From: Kribbella solani
Lineage (GTDB): Bacteria; Actinomycetota; Actinomycetes; Propionibacteriales; Kribbellaceae
Direction of reading: 5' to 3'
DNA: 64,000 nt
Assembly (NCBI RefSeq): GCF_014205295.1
Contig: NZ_JACHNF010000001.1
Span: forward strand, 6,572,001 to 6,636,000
In this document: one piece after another, positions 8,832 through 17,584 of the stretch
Position numbering within the stretch: the first letter of the stretch is position 1
Layout of the letters: each line of letters begins with the position of its first letter
Notes under the pieces: model-generated
What the model saw: only the letters and a program-made list of their open reading frames with translations
Told to the model about the DNA's origin: nothing
The model's database searches: none
Translations under genes and position numbers: made by a program

Positions 8832-10585
8832 TCGCGACCGTCTGGCGCGTCACCGGCGTCGCCTTCTCGCTGCTGATCCTGCTGTTCGCGGCCCTGCTGC
8901 ACGGCGCCACGCCCGACCAGGTCGCGTTCCTGAACTCCCCGGTCGGCGACCTCACGATCGGTTTCGCCGCCCGTACCGACGATCTGACTGTCCTGCTGCT
9001 CGCGGTGGTCGGCGTGATCGCGACGTGCGTCCAGGTGTACTCACTCGGGTACCTCCAGGAGCGCCCCGCTTCGTACCACGCCCTGGTCACGCTGTTCACC
9101 GCGGCGATGGTGACCGTCGTGATCTCGGACAGCCTGTTCTTCCTGCTGATCGGGTGGGAGGTGATGGGCGCCTGTTCGTACCTGCTGATCGGCCACTACT
9201 GGGAGCGGCGCGACGCCCGGTCCGGCGCGGTCAAGGCGTTCCTGATGACCCGGTTCGCCGATGTCGGGTTCCTGTTCGGCATCTTCGTACTCGGGGTCGG
9301 CGCGCACACGTTCCGGATCTCGGAGCTCGATCCGGCGCGGATCGCACCCGGCGTGCTCACCACCGGGACGCTGCTGCTCCTGGTCGGTGTGGTCGGCAAG
9401 TCGGCGCAGGTCCCGTTGCAGACCTGGCTCCCGGACGCGATGCCCGGCCCGAGCCCGGTCAGCGCGCTGATCCACGCGGCCACGATGGTTGCCGCCGGCG
9501 TCTTCCTGATCGCCCGGCTGTACAACGTGTTCTCCGCTTCGCGGACCACGCTCACCGTGCTGGCGATCGTCGCCTGCGTGACCATGCTGTTCGCCGCGTT
9601 GTGCGCTTCCGCCGCGGTCGAGGTCAAGCGCGTACTCGCCTGGTCGACGGTCAGCCAGCTCGCGATCATGTTCTCCGCGCTGTCCCTCGGTACGGCCGAC
9701 GGCCGGCACGCGGCGCTCTTCCACCTGGTCACGCACGCCGCCTTCAAAGGCCTGCTGTTCCTGTGCGCCGGGGTGCTCCTGCATCAGATCGGCAGCGCGG
9801 CCCTCGTCGTCCTGCGCCGGTACACGCGCCGCGGCCGGTCGCGGAAGGTGTTGCGCGTGACGTTCGTAACCATGACGATCGGACTCGCGGCGCTCGCCGG
9901 CGTACCGGGGTTCGCGGGGTTCTTCTCCAAGGACACCGTGATCGAGGCGGCCTGGGAGCGGGCGCACGACGGGTCGGCGATCGGCTGGGTAGTCCTGCTC
10001 TCGGTCTGCCTGACCGCCGCGCTGACCGCGTTCTACTGCGTACGGCTGTGGCTGTGGGTGTTCTTCCGGACGCCCGCGCTGGCCGGTGGGGTCGACGCCT
10101 TCGAAGAGGGCAAGGCGGAGCTGGACGATCCCGACACGTCCAAGCTGCGCGATGCGCCGTGGGTGATGCTGGCGCCGCTCGTGCTGCTGGCGGTCGCCGC
10201 GATCGCCCTCGGGTACGCGGACGGCGTACACCTCAACTGGGTGATCGGGCTGATCTCGGCCGCACTGGTCGTCCTCGGTGCCTTCCCGGCGTACTCGCTG
10301 TGGCGTCGTGGGGCCGATCCACGGCCGGTCGTGCTCGAGCGTGAGTTCGACGTCGATCCGGCGTACCACGCCGCGGTCGTGGTGCCGGTGCACTGGCTGG
10401 CGAAGCTGACCGTCGCGGGCGATCGCGATGTCGTCGGCGCGTACGTCCGGGCGGCGGGCCGCGCGGGCACGCTGGCGTCACAGGGCTTCCGCCGGTTGCA
10501 GACCGGCAACGTACAGACGTACCTGACCGCCGCCGTGATCGGCGTGGTCGCGCTGGCCGTGCTGGCGGGGGTGATCGGCTCGTGA
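8828..10585 (+). CDS. nuoL: NADH-quinone oxidoreductase subunit L
   Basis: A 585-residue antiporter-type proton pump with about 15 transmembrane helices. Diagnostic segments are [20 protein letters not shown] (about 95-120), the [31 protein letters not shown] block (about 195-225) with pump Lys and His residues, and [12 protein letters not shown]. The C-terminal part corresponds to the lateral helix region and distal anchor, though it is somewhat shorter than the E. coli protein. Starts at GTG 8828, overlapping nuoK, and ends overlapping nuoM. Confidence 0.95.
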   Translation: MIATVWRVTGVAFSLLILLFAALLHGATPDQVAFLNSPVGDLTIGFAARTDDLTVLLLAVVGVIATCVQVYSLGYLQERPASYHALVTLFTAAMVTVVISDSLFFLLIGWEVMGACSYLLIGHYWERRDARSGAVKAFLMTRFADVGFLFGIFVLGVGAHTFRISELDPARIAPGVLTTGTLLLLVGVVGKSAQVPLQTWLPDAMPGPSPVSALIHAATMVAAGVFLIARLYNVFSASRTTLTVLAIVACVTMLFAALCASAAVEVKRVLAWSTVSQLAIMFSALSLGTADGRHAALFHLVTHAAFKGLLFLCAGVLLHQIGSAALVVLRRYTRRGRSRKVLRVTFVTMTIGLAALAGVPGFAGFFSKDTVIEAAWERAHDGSAIGWVVLLSVCLTAALTAFYCVRLWLWVFFRTPALAGGVDAFEEGKAELDDPDTSKLRDAPWVMLAPLVLLAVAAIALGYADGVHLNWVIGLISAALVVLGAFPAYSLWRRGADPRPVVLEREFDVDPAYHAAVVVPVHWLAKLTVAGDRDVVGAYVRAAGRAGTLASQGFRRLQTGNVQTYLTAAVIGVVALAVLAGVIGS

Positions 10586-12066
10586 ACGCGATCCTGCTCG
10601 GCATGCTCGCGCTGCCGATCCTCGCCGCGCTGGCCCTGTGGGCGGTCCCGGCCACACTCGGCGACAAATTCGCGGCCGCGTACGGGTCGGTGATTTCGGG
10701 CCTCGTTCTGATCGGAGCGGTGCTGTTGTGGGCCGGCGCACCGGCCGGCAACCGGCGGTACGCCGAGCTGGACGTGGCGTGGATTCCGTCCCTCGACGTC
10801 CGGTTCCACGTCGGCGTCGACTCGATCTCGGTGCCGCTGATCGCCCTGACCGCGCTGCTCACCTTCGTCTGCTGCCTGTACTCGCTGAAGATCACGCCGC
10901 GGATCGGGCGTACGCGCTCGCTGATCGCGCTGCTGCTGGTGATCGAGGCGGGTGTACTCGGGACGTTCTCGGCGCTCGACCTGGTGCTGTTCTTCGTCTG
11001 CTTCGAGATCGTGCTGATCCCGATGTGGCTGGTGATCGACATCTGGGGCGACCACCACGACCCGGCCGGGCGGAAGCGGGCCGCGACCACGTTCATTCTG
11101 ATGACGGTGTTCGGGTCGGCGTTGATGCTGCTCGGGTTCTTGCTGGTGCAGCGGGTCGCGGGGACGTTCGACCTCGTCTACCTGACCTCGTCGCCGGTGC
11201 TCGGCGGGCACGGCATCCCACTGGCCGCGGCCGTGCTGATCGCGGTCGGTCTGGCGGTGAAGGTGCCGCTGTGGCCGTTGCACATCTGGCTGCCGGACGC
11301 GCACGCCAAGGCGCCGACGGTCGGATCGGTGCTGCTCGCGGGCGTCCTCCTGAAGCTGGGTACGTACGGCATGATCCGGATCCTGGTGCCCGTACTGCCC
11401 GACGCCACGGCGACCATCGCGCCGTACCTGGGCGGGTTCTCGACGGTCGCGATCGTGGCCGGATCGCTGGCCTGTCTGGCCCAGACCGACGTGAAGCGGC
11501 TGATCGCGTACTCGAGTGTCGGCCACATGGGCTTCATCGGGCTCGGTATCTCGACGATGTCACCGGCCGGGCTGCGCGGCGCGCTGTTCGCGAACATCGC
11601 GCACGGGTTGATCACCGGCCTGCTGTTCTTCCTCGCCGGCGCGATCAAGGACCGGCACGACACCAGCGACCTGCGCGCGATCGGGCGGGCCCTGTACGCG
11701 CGGCTGCCGCGGATCGCCGCGCTGCTGACATTCGCCTGCCTCGCTTCGCTCGGTCTGCCCGGGCTGGCCGGGTTCTGGGGCGAGATGCTGGTACTGCTCG
11801 GGGCGTACGATCCGGCGCCGTGGTTGCCGAGGACAACGTTCTTGGTGTTCATGGTGATCGCCGGGCTCGGCACCGTACTGACCGCGGCGTACTTTCTGCG
11901 CCTGGTCCGCAACCTGTGCCAAGGCGACCCGGCCGAGAACCCACCGGCCGCCTTCGCGGTCGATCTGAGCGGCATCGAGCTGGTCACCTGGACCCCGCTG
12001 ATCACCCTGACCGTGCTCCTGGGCGTTTGGCCCGGCCTCCTCCTCCAGCAGTGGGGTGCACTGTGA
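10582..12066 (+). CDS. nuoM: NADH-quinone oxidoreductase subunit M
   Basis: A 494-residue antiporter-like subunit with about 14 helices. The conserved pump motifs are ALDLVLFFVCFEIVLIPMW near residues 130-150 (catalytic Glu), KVPLWPLHIWLPDAHAKAP near 230-250, and LIAYSSVGHMGFIGLGI near 310. GTG start at 10582 overlaps the nuoL stop, and the TGA overlaps the nuoN start. Spacing and order match standard nuo operons. Confidence 0.95.
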   Translation: MNAILLGMLALPILAALALWAVPATLGDKFAAAYGSVISGLVLIGAVLLWAGAPAGNRRYAELDVAWIPSLDVRFHVGVDSISVPLIALTALLTFVCCLYSLKITPRIGRTRSLIALLLVIEAGVLGTFSALDLVLFFVCFEIVLIPMWLVIDIWGDHHDPAGRKRAATTFILMTVFGSALMLLGFLLVQRVAGTFDLVYLTSSPVLGGHGIPLAAAVLIAVGLAVKVPLWPLHIWLPDAHAKAPTVGSVLLAGVLLKLGTYGMIRILVPVLPDATATIAPYLGGFSTVAIVAGSLACLAQTDVKRLIAYSSVGHMGFIGLGISTMSPAGLRGALFANIAHGLITGLLFFLAGAIKDRHDTSDLRAIGRALYARLPRIAALLTFACLASLGLPGLAGFWGEMLVLLGAYDPAPWLPRTTFLVFMVIAGLGTVLTAAYFLRLVRNLCQGDPAENPPAAFAVDLSGIELVTWTPLITLTVLLGVWPGLLLQQWGAL

Positions 12067-13514
12067 CCCTGACCTGGATGGATTGGCAGGCGATCGCCGT
12101 ACCGCTGGTGCTGGCGATCGGCGCGGTCGCGGTGCTGCTCGTGGACAGCTTCTGGAAGAGCGCGTCGGCCGAGCTCCGGCACACCGTCGTGACGTTGCTG
12201 ACCAGTGTGGTGATCCTGTTCGGGCTGGTCTTCGTCTGGGCGCAGCGGACCGACTTCAAACCCGCGTTCTGCCGGACGGCAGTGGAAGGCCCGGCGGAGT
12301 GCAGTCTGGTCTTCGAACCGTTGACCGCCGGGTTGTGGGCGGTGCTCCTGGTCGGTGGGCTCGGTGTCGTCGGCCTGTCCGCGTACCGGTTGCTGGCCGC
12401 GGACATCCCGATCGGCGAGTACCACTTCCTCCTGCTCAGCGCGCTCACCGGCGCGACCGTACTGGCCGGCGCGCGGGACCTCGCGACGCTGGTGATCGCG
12501 CTCGAGGTGGTGTCGCTGCCGAGCTTCGCGATGGTCGCGCTCCGGCGGGACCGGCGCGGTTCGGAAGGCGCGCTGAAGGCGTTCCTGGTGTCGGTGCTGT
12601 CGACCGCGGTGATGCTGTTCGGCGTCTCCTACCTGTACGGGGTGACCGGCTCGCTCTACCTGAGCACGATCGCGAATCGGTTGACTGGTTTGGACCCGGA
12701 CCTGGCCCGGGTCGCGTTCGCCGCCGGGTTGTTCGTCATCGTCGGGTTCGCGTTCAAGATCGCGGCGGTGCCGTTCCACGGCTGGCTGCCGGACACGTAC
12801 GTCGGCGCTCCGGTCGAGGTCACCGCGTTCCTTGCCGTCGTGTCGAAGTCGGCCGGCGTCGCCGGACTGCTGGTCCTGATGACGTCGGGGATCGCGCCGG
12901 ACGGCTCGTCCCTGCGGACCGTCGTCGCCATCCTCGCCGCCGTCACGATGACGGTCGGCAACCTCGCCGCGCTGCGTCAGGTCGAGGCGGTGCGGCTGCT
13001 CGCCTGGTCGTCGATCGGCCAGGTCGGCTTCCTGCTCGCGCCGCTCGCCGTCGGCGACGCGCAGGCAGTAGTCGGGTACCTGGCGGCGTACGTCGTGGTC
13101 ACGCTCGGCGCGTTCGGAGCCGTCGCCGTCGTGCAGCGGCACCGCCCCGGCGGCCGGCTCACCGACTACCGCGGCATGGTCCGCTCCGAGCCCGGCCTCG
13201 CGGCCGCGCTGATCTTCTTCCTGGTCGTGCTGGCCGGTCTGCCGCCGGGGCTAGCGGGCCTGTTCACCAAGTTCGCCGCGTTCCAGGCGGTCATCGACGC
13301 GCACCTCGGCTGGCTGGCGATCGTGATGGCGATCAACGTGATGATCGGCCTGGCCGTCTACCTCCGCTGGGTCGCCGAACTCTTCCGACTCCCGGCCGAC
13401 GACCCGTTCTCGGTCGACATCGAAAGCCCGGCGGTCGCGATGATCTCGCTGTTCGCCGCGATCACCGCGGTCATTTCGGTCCTACCCAGCATCCTCTTCG
13501 CGCTGGCTACCTGA
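12063..13514 (+). CDS. nuoN: NADH-quinone oxidoreductase subunit N
   Basis: A 483-residue antiporter-like subunit. The start is GTG 12063 in the GTGA overlap with nuoM. Motifs include TLVIALEVVSLPSFAMVALRR (about 140-160), the KIAAVPFHGWLPDTYVGAPVEVTAFLAVVSKSAG block (about 230-265), and LLAWSSIGQVGFLLAPLAVG. It is the last nuo gene here. Its final 33 bases overlap the convergent N-acetyltransferase gene, leaving no room for an intergenic terminator. Confidence 0.95.
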   Translation: MTLTWMDWQAIAVPLVLAIGAVAVLLVDSFWKSASAELRHTVVTLLTSVVILFGLVFVWAQRTDFKPAFCRTAVEGPAECSLVFEPLTAGLWAVLLVGGLGVVGLSAYRLLAADIPIGEYHFLLLSALTGATVLAGARDLATLVIALEVVSLPSFAMVALRRDRRGSEGALKAFLVSVLSTAVMLFGVSYLYGVTGSLYLSTIANRLTGLDPDLARVAFAAGLFVIVGFAFKIAAVPFHGWLPDTYVGAPVEVTAFLAVVSKSAGVAGLLVLMTSGIAPDGSSLRTVVAILAAVTMTVGNLAALRQVEAVRLLAWSSIGQVGFLLAPLAVGDAQAVVGYLAAYVVVTLGAFGAVAVVQRHRPGGRLTDYRGMVRSEPGLAAALIFFLVVLAGLPPGLAGLFTKFAAFQAVIDAHLGWLAIVMAINVMIGLAVYLRWVAELFRLPADDPFSVDIESPAVAMISLFAAITAVISVLPSILFALAT

Positions 13515-14357
13515 CGTCCGCGCCAGGAACGCCTCGTACTGCGCCCACACCCGGCGCCACAGCCGGTCGCGGTCGGCCGGGCCGTACTGGGGGAGCGGCA
13601 GCCGGAAGATGTCCGCGAGCGCGGTGAAGTAGTCGGCCGGGTTGTCGAGCAAGGTGTGGTCCACGCGGTCGGCGAAGGTCTCGCTCATCCCGATCGAACG
13701 CACCACGACGACCGATTGCCGCGTACGCCGAAAGGCCGACGCCACGGTGACGAACCGGGACGCCGGATCCATCGACAAGGCAGTGTGCTGCGCCGCGAAC
13801 GCGTCCAGCCCGACTGCCGCCGACTCGAAGTCCATGCCGATCAGGCCCTGTCGTGGATCGTGGTCGAGCCGCCAGCCGTCGGCGGTCTTCTCCGACCGGC
13901 GGAGGCGGAGCGTGAACGGGTACTGCTCGGCCGTACCGAGCTCCAACGGCATCGGCTGCCGCAGACCGTCGCCGAGGCCCGCGTCGACCAGCCAGACCCG
14001 CTCCGGATCCTCGGCCAGTCCACTGACCGTCAGCACCAGGTGCGTGGCATCGATGTCCGCGTCCCGCGTCACGGTGTGGACGCTGCCGCGGTGCATGCGT
14101 ACTTGGTACCCGAGGGTGGTCAGCAGCAGAGCGAAGCTGCCGTTGAGCTGGAAGCAGTACCCACCGGCTTCCCGGGCGATGATCCGCTTCGCGGACTCCT
14201 CCGGCTCCAACGGACCACCGAGTGTGAGCTGGTACTGGATGGTCTCGTACGGCACCTGATCCACGAACGCCTCATGCAGCCGAGTCAACGCATCCAGCCG
14301 AGGCGGACCGCCGTACGAGTCGATGCCGATCCGCCGCAGGAACGCTGTGCTGTCCAT
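13482..14357 (-). CDS. Arylamine N-acetyltransferase
   Basis: A 291-residue enzyme of the NAT family, which moves an acetyl group from acetyl-CoA to aromatic amines or hydrazines. The cysteine-protease-like triad is visible: Cys68 in REAGGYCFQLNG, His106 in ATHLVLTV, and Asp125 in WLVDAGLGDG. Length is normal for bacterial NATs. In actinomycetes relatives also act in rifamycin-type amide closure or sterol metabolism, but no such genes are nearby. The 3' end overlaps nuoN by 33 bases on the opposite strand. The ATG at 14357 is followed upstream by a 73-base gap to a divergent gene. Confidence 0.92.
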   Translation of the reverse strand: MDSTAFLRRIGIDSYGGPPRLDALTRLHEAFVDQVPYETIQYQLTLGGPLEPEESAKRIIAREAGGYCFQLNGSFALLLTTLGYQVRMHRGSVHTVTRDADIDATHLVLTVSGLAEDPERVWLVDAGLGDGLRQPMPLELGTAEQYPFTLRLRRSEKTADGWRLDHDPRQGLIGMDFESAAVGLDAFAAQHTALSMDPASRFVTVASAFRRTRQSVVVVRSIGMSETFADRVDHTLLDNPADYFTALADIFRLPLPQYGPADRDRLWRRVWAQYEAFLARTSGSQREEDAG

Positions 14358-14430
14358 CGGATCACACTAGTGCCCGCACTAGATGGACAGAGGCGTGCTC
14401 GGCGGCCGGTGAGCTGGCAGGGTAGGGCCC

Positions 14431-15444
14431 ATGACTTCTGAGCGGATCTATGTCGGCAGCTACACCAGTCAGGCCGGTGGCGGGGACGGGATCGCGTTCG
14501 GGCCGCTGGACGGGCTGAAGACGGTCGCGACCGTCGCCGACGCGTCGTTCCTGGTCAGGTCCGCCGACGGCCGGTTCCTGTATGCCGCCGACGAGGAGGA
14601 CGAGGGCCGGGTCACTGCCCTCGCGATCCAGCCGGACGGCGGTCTGGAGCTGCTGAACGACCAGCCGACCGGCGGTGCGCATCCGTGCCACGTCGACATC
14701 GACCCGTCCGGGCGGTTCCTGCTGACGGCGAACTACACCTCCGGCTCGGTCGCCGTACACCCGATCAACGCGGACGGATCGCTCGGGGAGCGCGCGGCAC
14801 TCGTCCAGCGCGAGGGCACCGGGCCGAACCAGGACCGGCAGAGCGGACCACACGCCCACCAGGTCACGTTCGATCAGGCGGGCGTGTACGTCTTCGACGT
14901 CGACCTCGGCACCGACACCGTGTACTCGTCGACGCTGACCGCGGACGGCCAGCTGACCGAGGTGGATCGGCTGCACATCCACCCGGGCGCCGGTCCGCGG
15001 CACCTGGTCTTCCACCCGATGGCGATCGCGGCGTACGTGATCAACGAGCTCGACTCGACGCTCACCGTCTGCAGCTACCTCGACGGGAAGCTGCAGATCG
15101 TCCAGACCGTGTCGACCCGGCCGGCCGACTCACCGGGCGAGAACTACCCGGCCGAGCTGCTGATCTCCGCCGACGGCCGCTTCCTGTACGGGTCGAACCG
15201 GGGTGACGACACGATCGCGGTCTTCCAGGTCGCGCCGAACGGGCTGAGCGTCGAGCTGGTGCAGACGATCAGCTCCGGCGGCAGGTGGCCGCGGCACCTC
15301 GCGTTGAGCCTGGAGGAGCCGACGCTGTACGCCGCCAACGAGCAGTCCGACCAGATCGCCGTCTTCAGCATCGACGACGGCCGGCTGACCGCTCAGGACA
15401 ACACGGTCAGCTGGCCGAAGCCGGTTTGCATCCTGCCGATCTAG
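14431..15444 (+). CDS. Lactonase family protein (6-phosphogluconolactonase-like beta-propeller)
   Basis: A 337-residue cytoplasmic protein of the seven-bladed YkgB/Pgl lactonase family. Repeating blade motifs such as SADGRFLYAADE, DPSGRFLLTANYTSGSVAV, GPRHLVFHP and ISADGRFLYGSNRGDDTIAVF are visible. The conserved SGPHAHQVTFD stretch near residue 135 matches the family's active-site region. The likely activity is hydrolysis of 6-phosphogluconolactone or a similar sugar lactone; substrate not certain. It stands alone between a divergent NAT gene and a convergent dioxygenase operon whose last codon is 10 bases away. Confidence 0.87.
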   Translation: MTSERIYVGSYTSQAGGGDGIAFGPLDGLKTVATVADASFLVRSADGRFLYAADEEDEGRVTALAIQPDGGLELLNDQPTGGAHPCHVDIDPSGRFLLTANYTSGSVAVHPINADGSLGERAALVQREGTGPNQDRQSGPHAHQVTFDQAGVYVFDVDLGTDTVYSSTLTADGQLTEVDRLHIHPGAGPRHLVFHPMAIAAYVINELDSTLTVCSYLDGKLQIVQTVSTRPADSPGENYPAELLISADGRFLYGSNRGDDTIAVFQVAPNGLSVELVQTISSGGRWPRHLALSLEEPTLYAANEQSDQIAVFSIDDGRLTAQDNTVSWPKPVCILPI

Positions 15445-15454
15445 ACGACGTCTC

Positions 15455-15763
15455 TCAGACGAGCTTTTCGAAGAAGAACTCGTGCTTGAGGAACGACACG
15501 TCGTACTCGTGACCCGGGTACGGCTGGTGCAGCTGCGACGCCTGGAACAGCCGCCAGCCGTCCTTGAGCGCGTCCAGCCCGGTCGCGTACGGCGGGACGT
15601 CGGAATCACCTGTGGTCGGGTGCGTTCCGCCGGTTCCGTCGTACGCCGACCAGCCCACCACGCGGGCGTCCAGCGCGGACGAGGCCAGGTACAGCACCAG
15701 CACCTGCTGCCGCAGCCCGGTGAGCGGTCCGGTGACCTGTGGGGTTTCGGCGGTGGCGGTCAT
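15455..15763 (-). CDS. Small conserved protein coupled to a PhyH dioxygenase
   Basis: A 102-residue protein I do not recognise. It starts at ATG 15763, overlapping the dioxygenase stop (ATGA), with the strong ribosome-binding site AGAAGGAG. A hydrophobic N-terminal helix (TGLRQQVLVLYLASSALDAR) precedes a tyrosine- and aromatic-rich half ending in HEFFFEKLV. No signal peptide or cysteine pair is present. Strict coupling suggests that it is a partner or downstream enzyme of the dioxygenase. The reading frame extends further upstream, but that part lies inside the dioxygenase gene. Confidence 0.75.
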   Translation of the reverse strand: MTATAETPQVTGPLTGLRQQVLVLYLASSALDARVVGWSAYDGTGGTHPTTGDSDVPPYATGLDALKDGWRLFQASQLHQPYPGHEYDVSFLKHEFFFEKLV

Positions 15764-16641
15764 GCCATCTCCTTCTTGTTCGCGGCGGCGTGCGGGTTGT
15801 TGACGCGGTCGGCCACCACGCGCTGCGGGCGGTTCGAGACGCGGGTGACCCAGTAGTTCGGGTCGTAGGTGTCGTCGCCGCTGATCGCGCGCCACAACAG
15901 GATGCGGTTGTACCGCTCCAGCCGGCCGGTCGCGTTCTCGTACCAGGGGAACGACTGCTCCAGCTCGGCCGCGACCGCCTCGTCGTACAGGTCGTCGGTG
16001 TTCCACAGCCGGACCTGCCGTACGGTCGGGTTGAACCGGATCTTGAACATGTACCGATCGAGATCGCTGTCGTTCTTCCGGCCGCCGTGCCAGATGCCGT
16101 GGTGCAGGAACTGAACGGTTCCCGCCGGGCAGACCAGCCGGGTCTGACCGAGCAGGTTCTGGTACCGGCCGGTGTCGGACTCGTTGGTCTTGCGCAGGTG
16201 GCTGCCCGGGACGCTCAGGGTGCCGCCCATTTCGAGCGTGACGTCCTGCGGGTAGTACATCAGCTGTACGTCGAACGCGTCGGTCCGGACGTCGATGATC
16301 GCGTCGCCGTGCAGGTTCTGCGCCTCACCCTCGTGCGCCTTGCGGATGTGGACGGCGTGGTGGTCGACGGTCGGCTCCGGACCGACCAGGCTGTGGATCG
16401 CGCCGGCCACCTCGGGCAGCCGCACCAGCCGCTGGACGAAGTCGCTGTCCACGAACGCCTCCGACAGCGGGGTGCCGTACGGAACTCCGGGGATGCCGTT
16501 GTTCAGGACCTCGATCGCCTGCTGGTTCATTTCGTCCGGGACGACCGCGTCCATCCGGAGCGCGCCGGTGGCGACGAAATGCGCCATTTGGACCGAGGTG
16601 AGCAGGTGTTTCCGATGCGGCTGAGGCATCAAGACTCCCAT
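15760..16641 (-). CDS. Phytanoyl-CoA dioxygenase (PhyH) family protein
   Basis: A 293-residue Fe(II)/2-oxoglutarate-dependent oxygenase. The iron ligands are readable as His111-Gly-Asp113 and His185 (HHGIWHGGRKN), and the conserved Arg that binds 2-oxoglutarate lies in the following IRFNP region. The double-stranded beta-helix core is complete. PhyH members hydroxylate lipids, alkaloids or antibiotics; substrate unknown here. It is followed by a coupled 102-residue gene and is divergent from an AraC regulator 89 bases away, the expected arrangement for an inducible catabolic or detoxifying step. Confidence 0.88.
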   Translation of the reverse strand: MGVLMPQPHRKHLLTSVQMAHFVATGALRMDAVVPDEMNQQAIEVLNNGIPGVPYGTPLSEAFVDSDFVQRLVRLPEVAGAIHSLVGPEPTVDHHAVHIRKAHEGEAQNLHGDAIIDVRTDAFDVQLMYYPQDVTLEMGGTLSVPGSHLRKTNESDTGRYQNLLGQTRLVCPAGTVQFLHHGIWHGGRKNDSDLDRYMFKIRFNPTVRQVRLWNTDDLYDEAVAAELEQSFPWYENATGRLERYNRILLWRAISGDDTYDPNYWVTRVSNRPQRVVADRVNNPHAAANKKEMA

Positions 16642-16704
16642 GATCAGTAGTGGTCGCTACTCCTCCAGGCTAGATTCGATTCCCGTGCCAATGCGTGGGT
16701 TGTG

Positions 16705-16722
16705 ATCACCACTGGTGGTAAT
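16705..16722. promoter_or_regulatory. Dyad between PhyH operon and AraC gene
   Basis: ATCACCA, four bases, then TGGTAAT forms a 7-base inverted repeat with one mismatch, ending eight bases before the AraC start codon. It is a plausible AraC-family or repressor site acting on the divergent pair. Confidence 0.4.
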
Positions 16723-16730
16723 TTTTCACC

Positions 16731-17498
16731 ATGATCGCGTTGCATCTGGAGACCCCGCCGGAAGTGGTGAACGCCGGCGCGGGCATCCACGGCGTACGCA
16801 AACTGCGTGACGTCTTCCGGCTGCCGGACCTCTGGCAGCTGCATCTTTACAACTACTCGGCCGAGCTGACGCTGCTGGGTACGACGTTCCCGGTCGCCCC
16901 TGGGTACGTCTCGCTGACGCCGGCCGGGACCCAGGTGCAGTTCGACTACCGAGGGCGGTCGGAACATTTGTACGCGCATTTCCGGCCTGTTGTCGCGGGC
17001 GAGCCCTCGTACGTACCCGTCGTCCAGGACGCCGGGGACGTGGCGCCGCTGTTGTCACGCCTGCTCCGGTCGGCCGTCGAGTCGTCACCGTCCGGTTCCG
17101 GCCGCACCAGGGCCGAGGTGTGGGCGGCGCTCTGGCGGATCGCCGACCTGACTCCGGCGACCACGGAAACCGGTCATCCCGCGGTCTCCACCGCGATCGC
17201 GCACATCGAGGCCAACCTCGCGCAACCCCTGACTGTGCCCGCTCTGGCGCGGCTGGCCGGGGTGTCGCACAACCACCTCACCCGGCTCTTCCAGGCCGAG
17301 ACCGGCCAGACGGTGATCGCGTACATCCGCACCCGCCGCATGACCCGCGCCCGGCATCTACTGGTGTCCTCGACTTTGTCGATTCCGGCTGTCGCCGCCT
17401 CGGTCGGCATCCCGGACCTGCAGGCCTTCAACAAGACCTGCCGCCGCGAACTCGGCGCCGCACCTCGGATGGTACGCAACGCGGTCGCCGGGGGTTAG
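16731..17498 (+). CDS. AraC-family transcriptional regulator
   Basis: A 255-residue regulator. Residues 1-140 form a cupin-type sensing domain (beta-rich, LTPAGTQVQFDYRG). Residues about 155-250 hold two helix-turn-helix units, LTVPALARLAGVSHNHLTRLF and LSIPAVAASVGIPDLQAFNKTCRRELGAAPR, the standard AraC/XylS DNA-binding region. ATG start at 16731. It probably activates the divergent dioxygenase operon in response to a small ligand. A dyad just upstream may be its site. Confidence 0.9.
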   Translation: MIALHLETPPEVVNAGAGIHGVRKLRDVFRLPDLWQLHLYNYSAELTLLGTTFPVAPGYVSLTPAGTQVQFDYRGRSEHLYAHFRPVVAGEPSYVPVVQDAGDVAPLLSRLLRSAVESSPSGSGRTRAEVWAALWRIADLTPATTETGHPAVSTAIAHIEANLAQPLTVPALARLAGVSHNHLTRLFQAETGQTVIAYIRTRRMTRARHLLVSSTLSIPAVAASVGIPDLQAFNKTCRRELGAAPRMVRNAVAGG

Positions 17499-17529
17499 TA
17501 CACACGTCCGCCTCGGCGCGACCCTGCTC

Positions 17530-17584
17530 GCGTGCTCAGCGCGTGCTCAGCGCGTGCTCAGCGCGTGCTCAGCGCGTGCTCAGC
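17530..17584. repeat. Five tandem copies of an 11-bp unit
   Basis: GCGTGCTCAGC is repeated five times without interruption (17530-17584), then decays into GCGTGGCCAGG. The array overlaps the stop codon of the minus-strand phosphotransferase gene. It has no spacers, so it is a minisatellite and not CRISPR. Confidence 0.9.

Noticed and set aside
10638-13514. A 958-residue protein spanning nuoM and nuoN
   Set aside because: The first half is an alternative frame of nuoM with no membrane character. nuoN begins at the GTGA overlap at 12063.
17530-17584. CRISPR array
   Set aside because: Units are 11 bases and contiguous with no spacers, and no cas genes are in the window.
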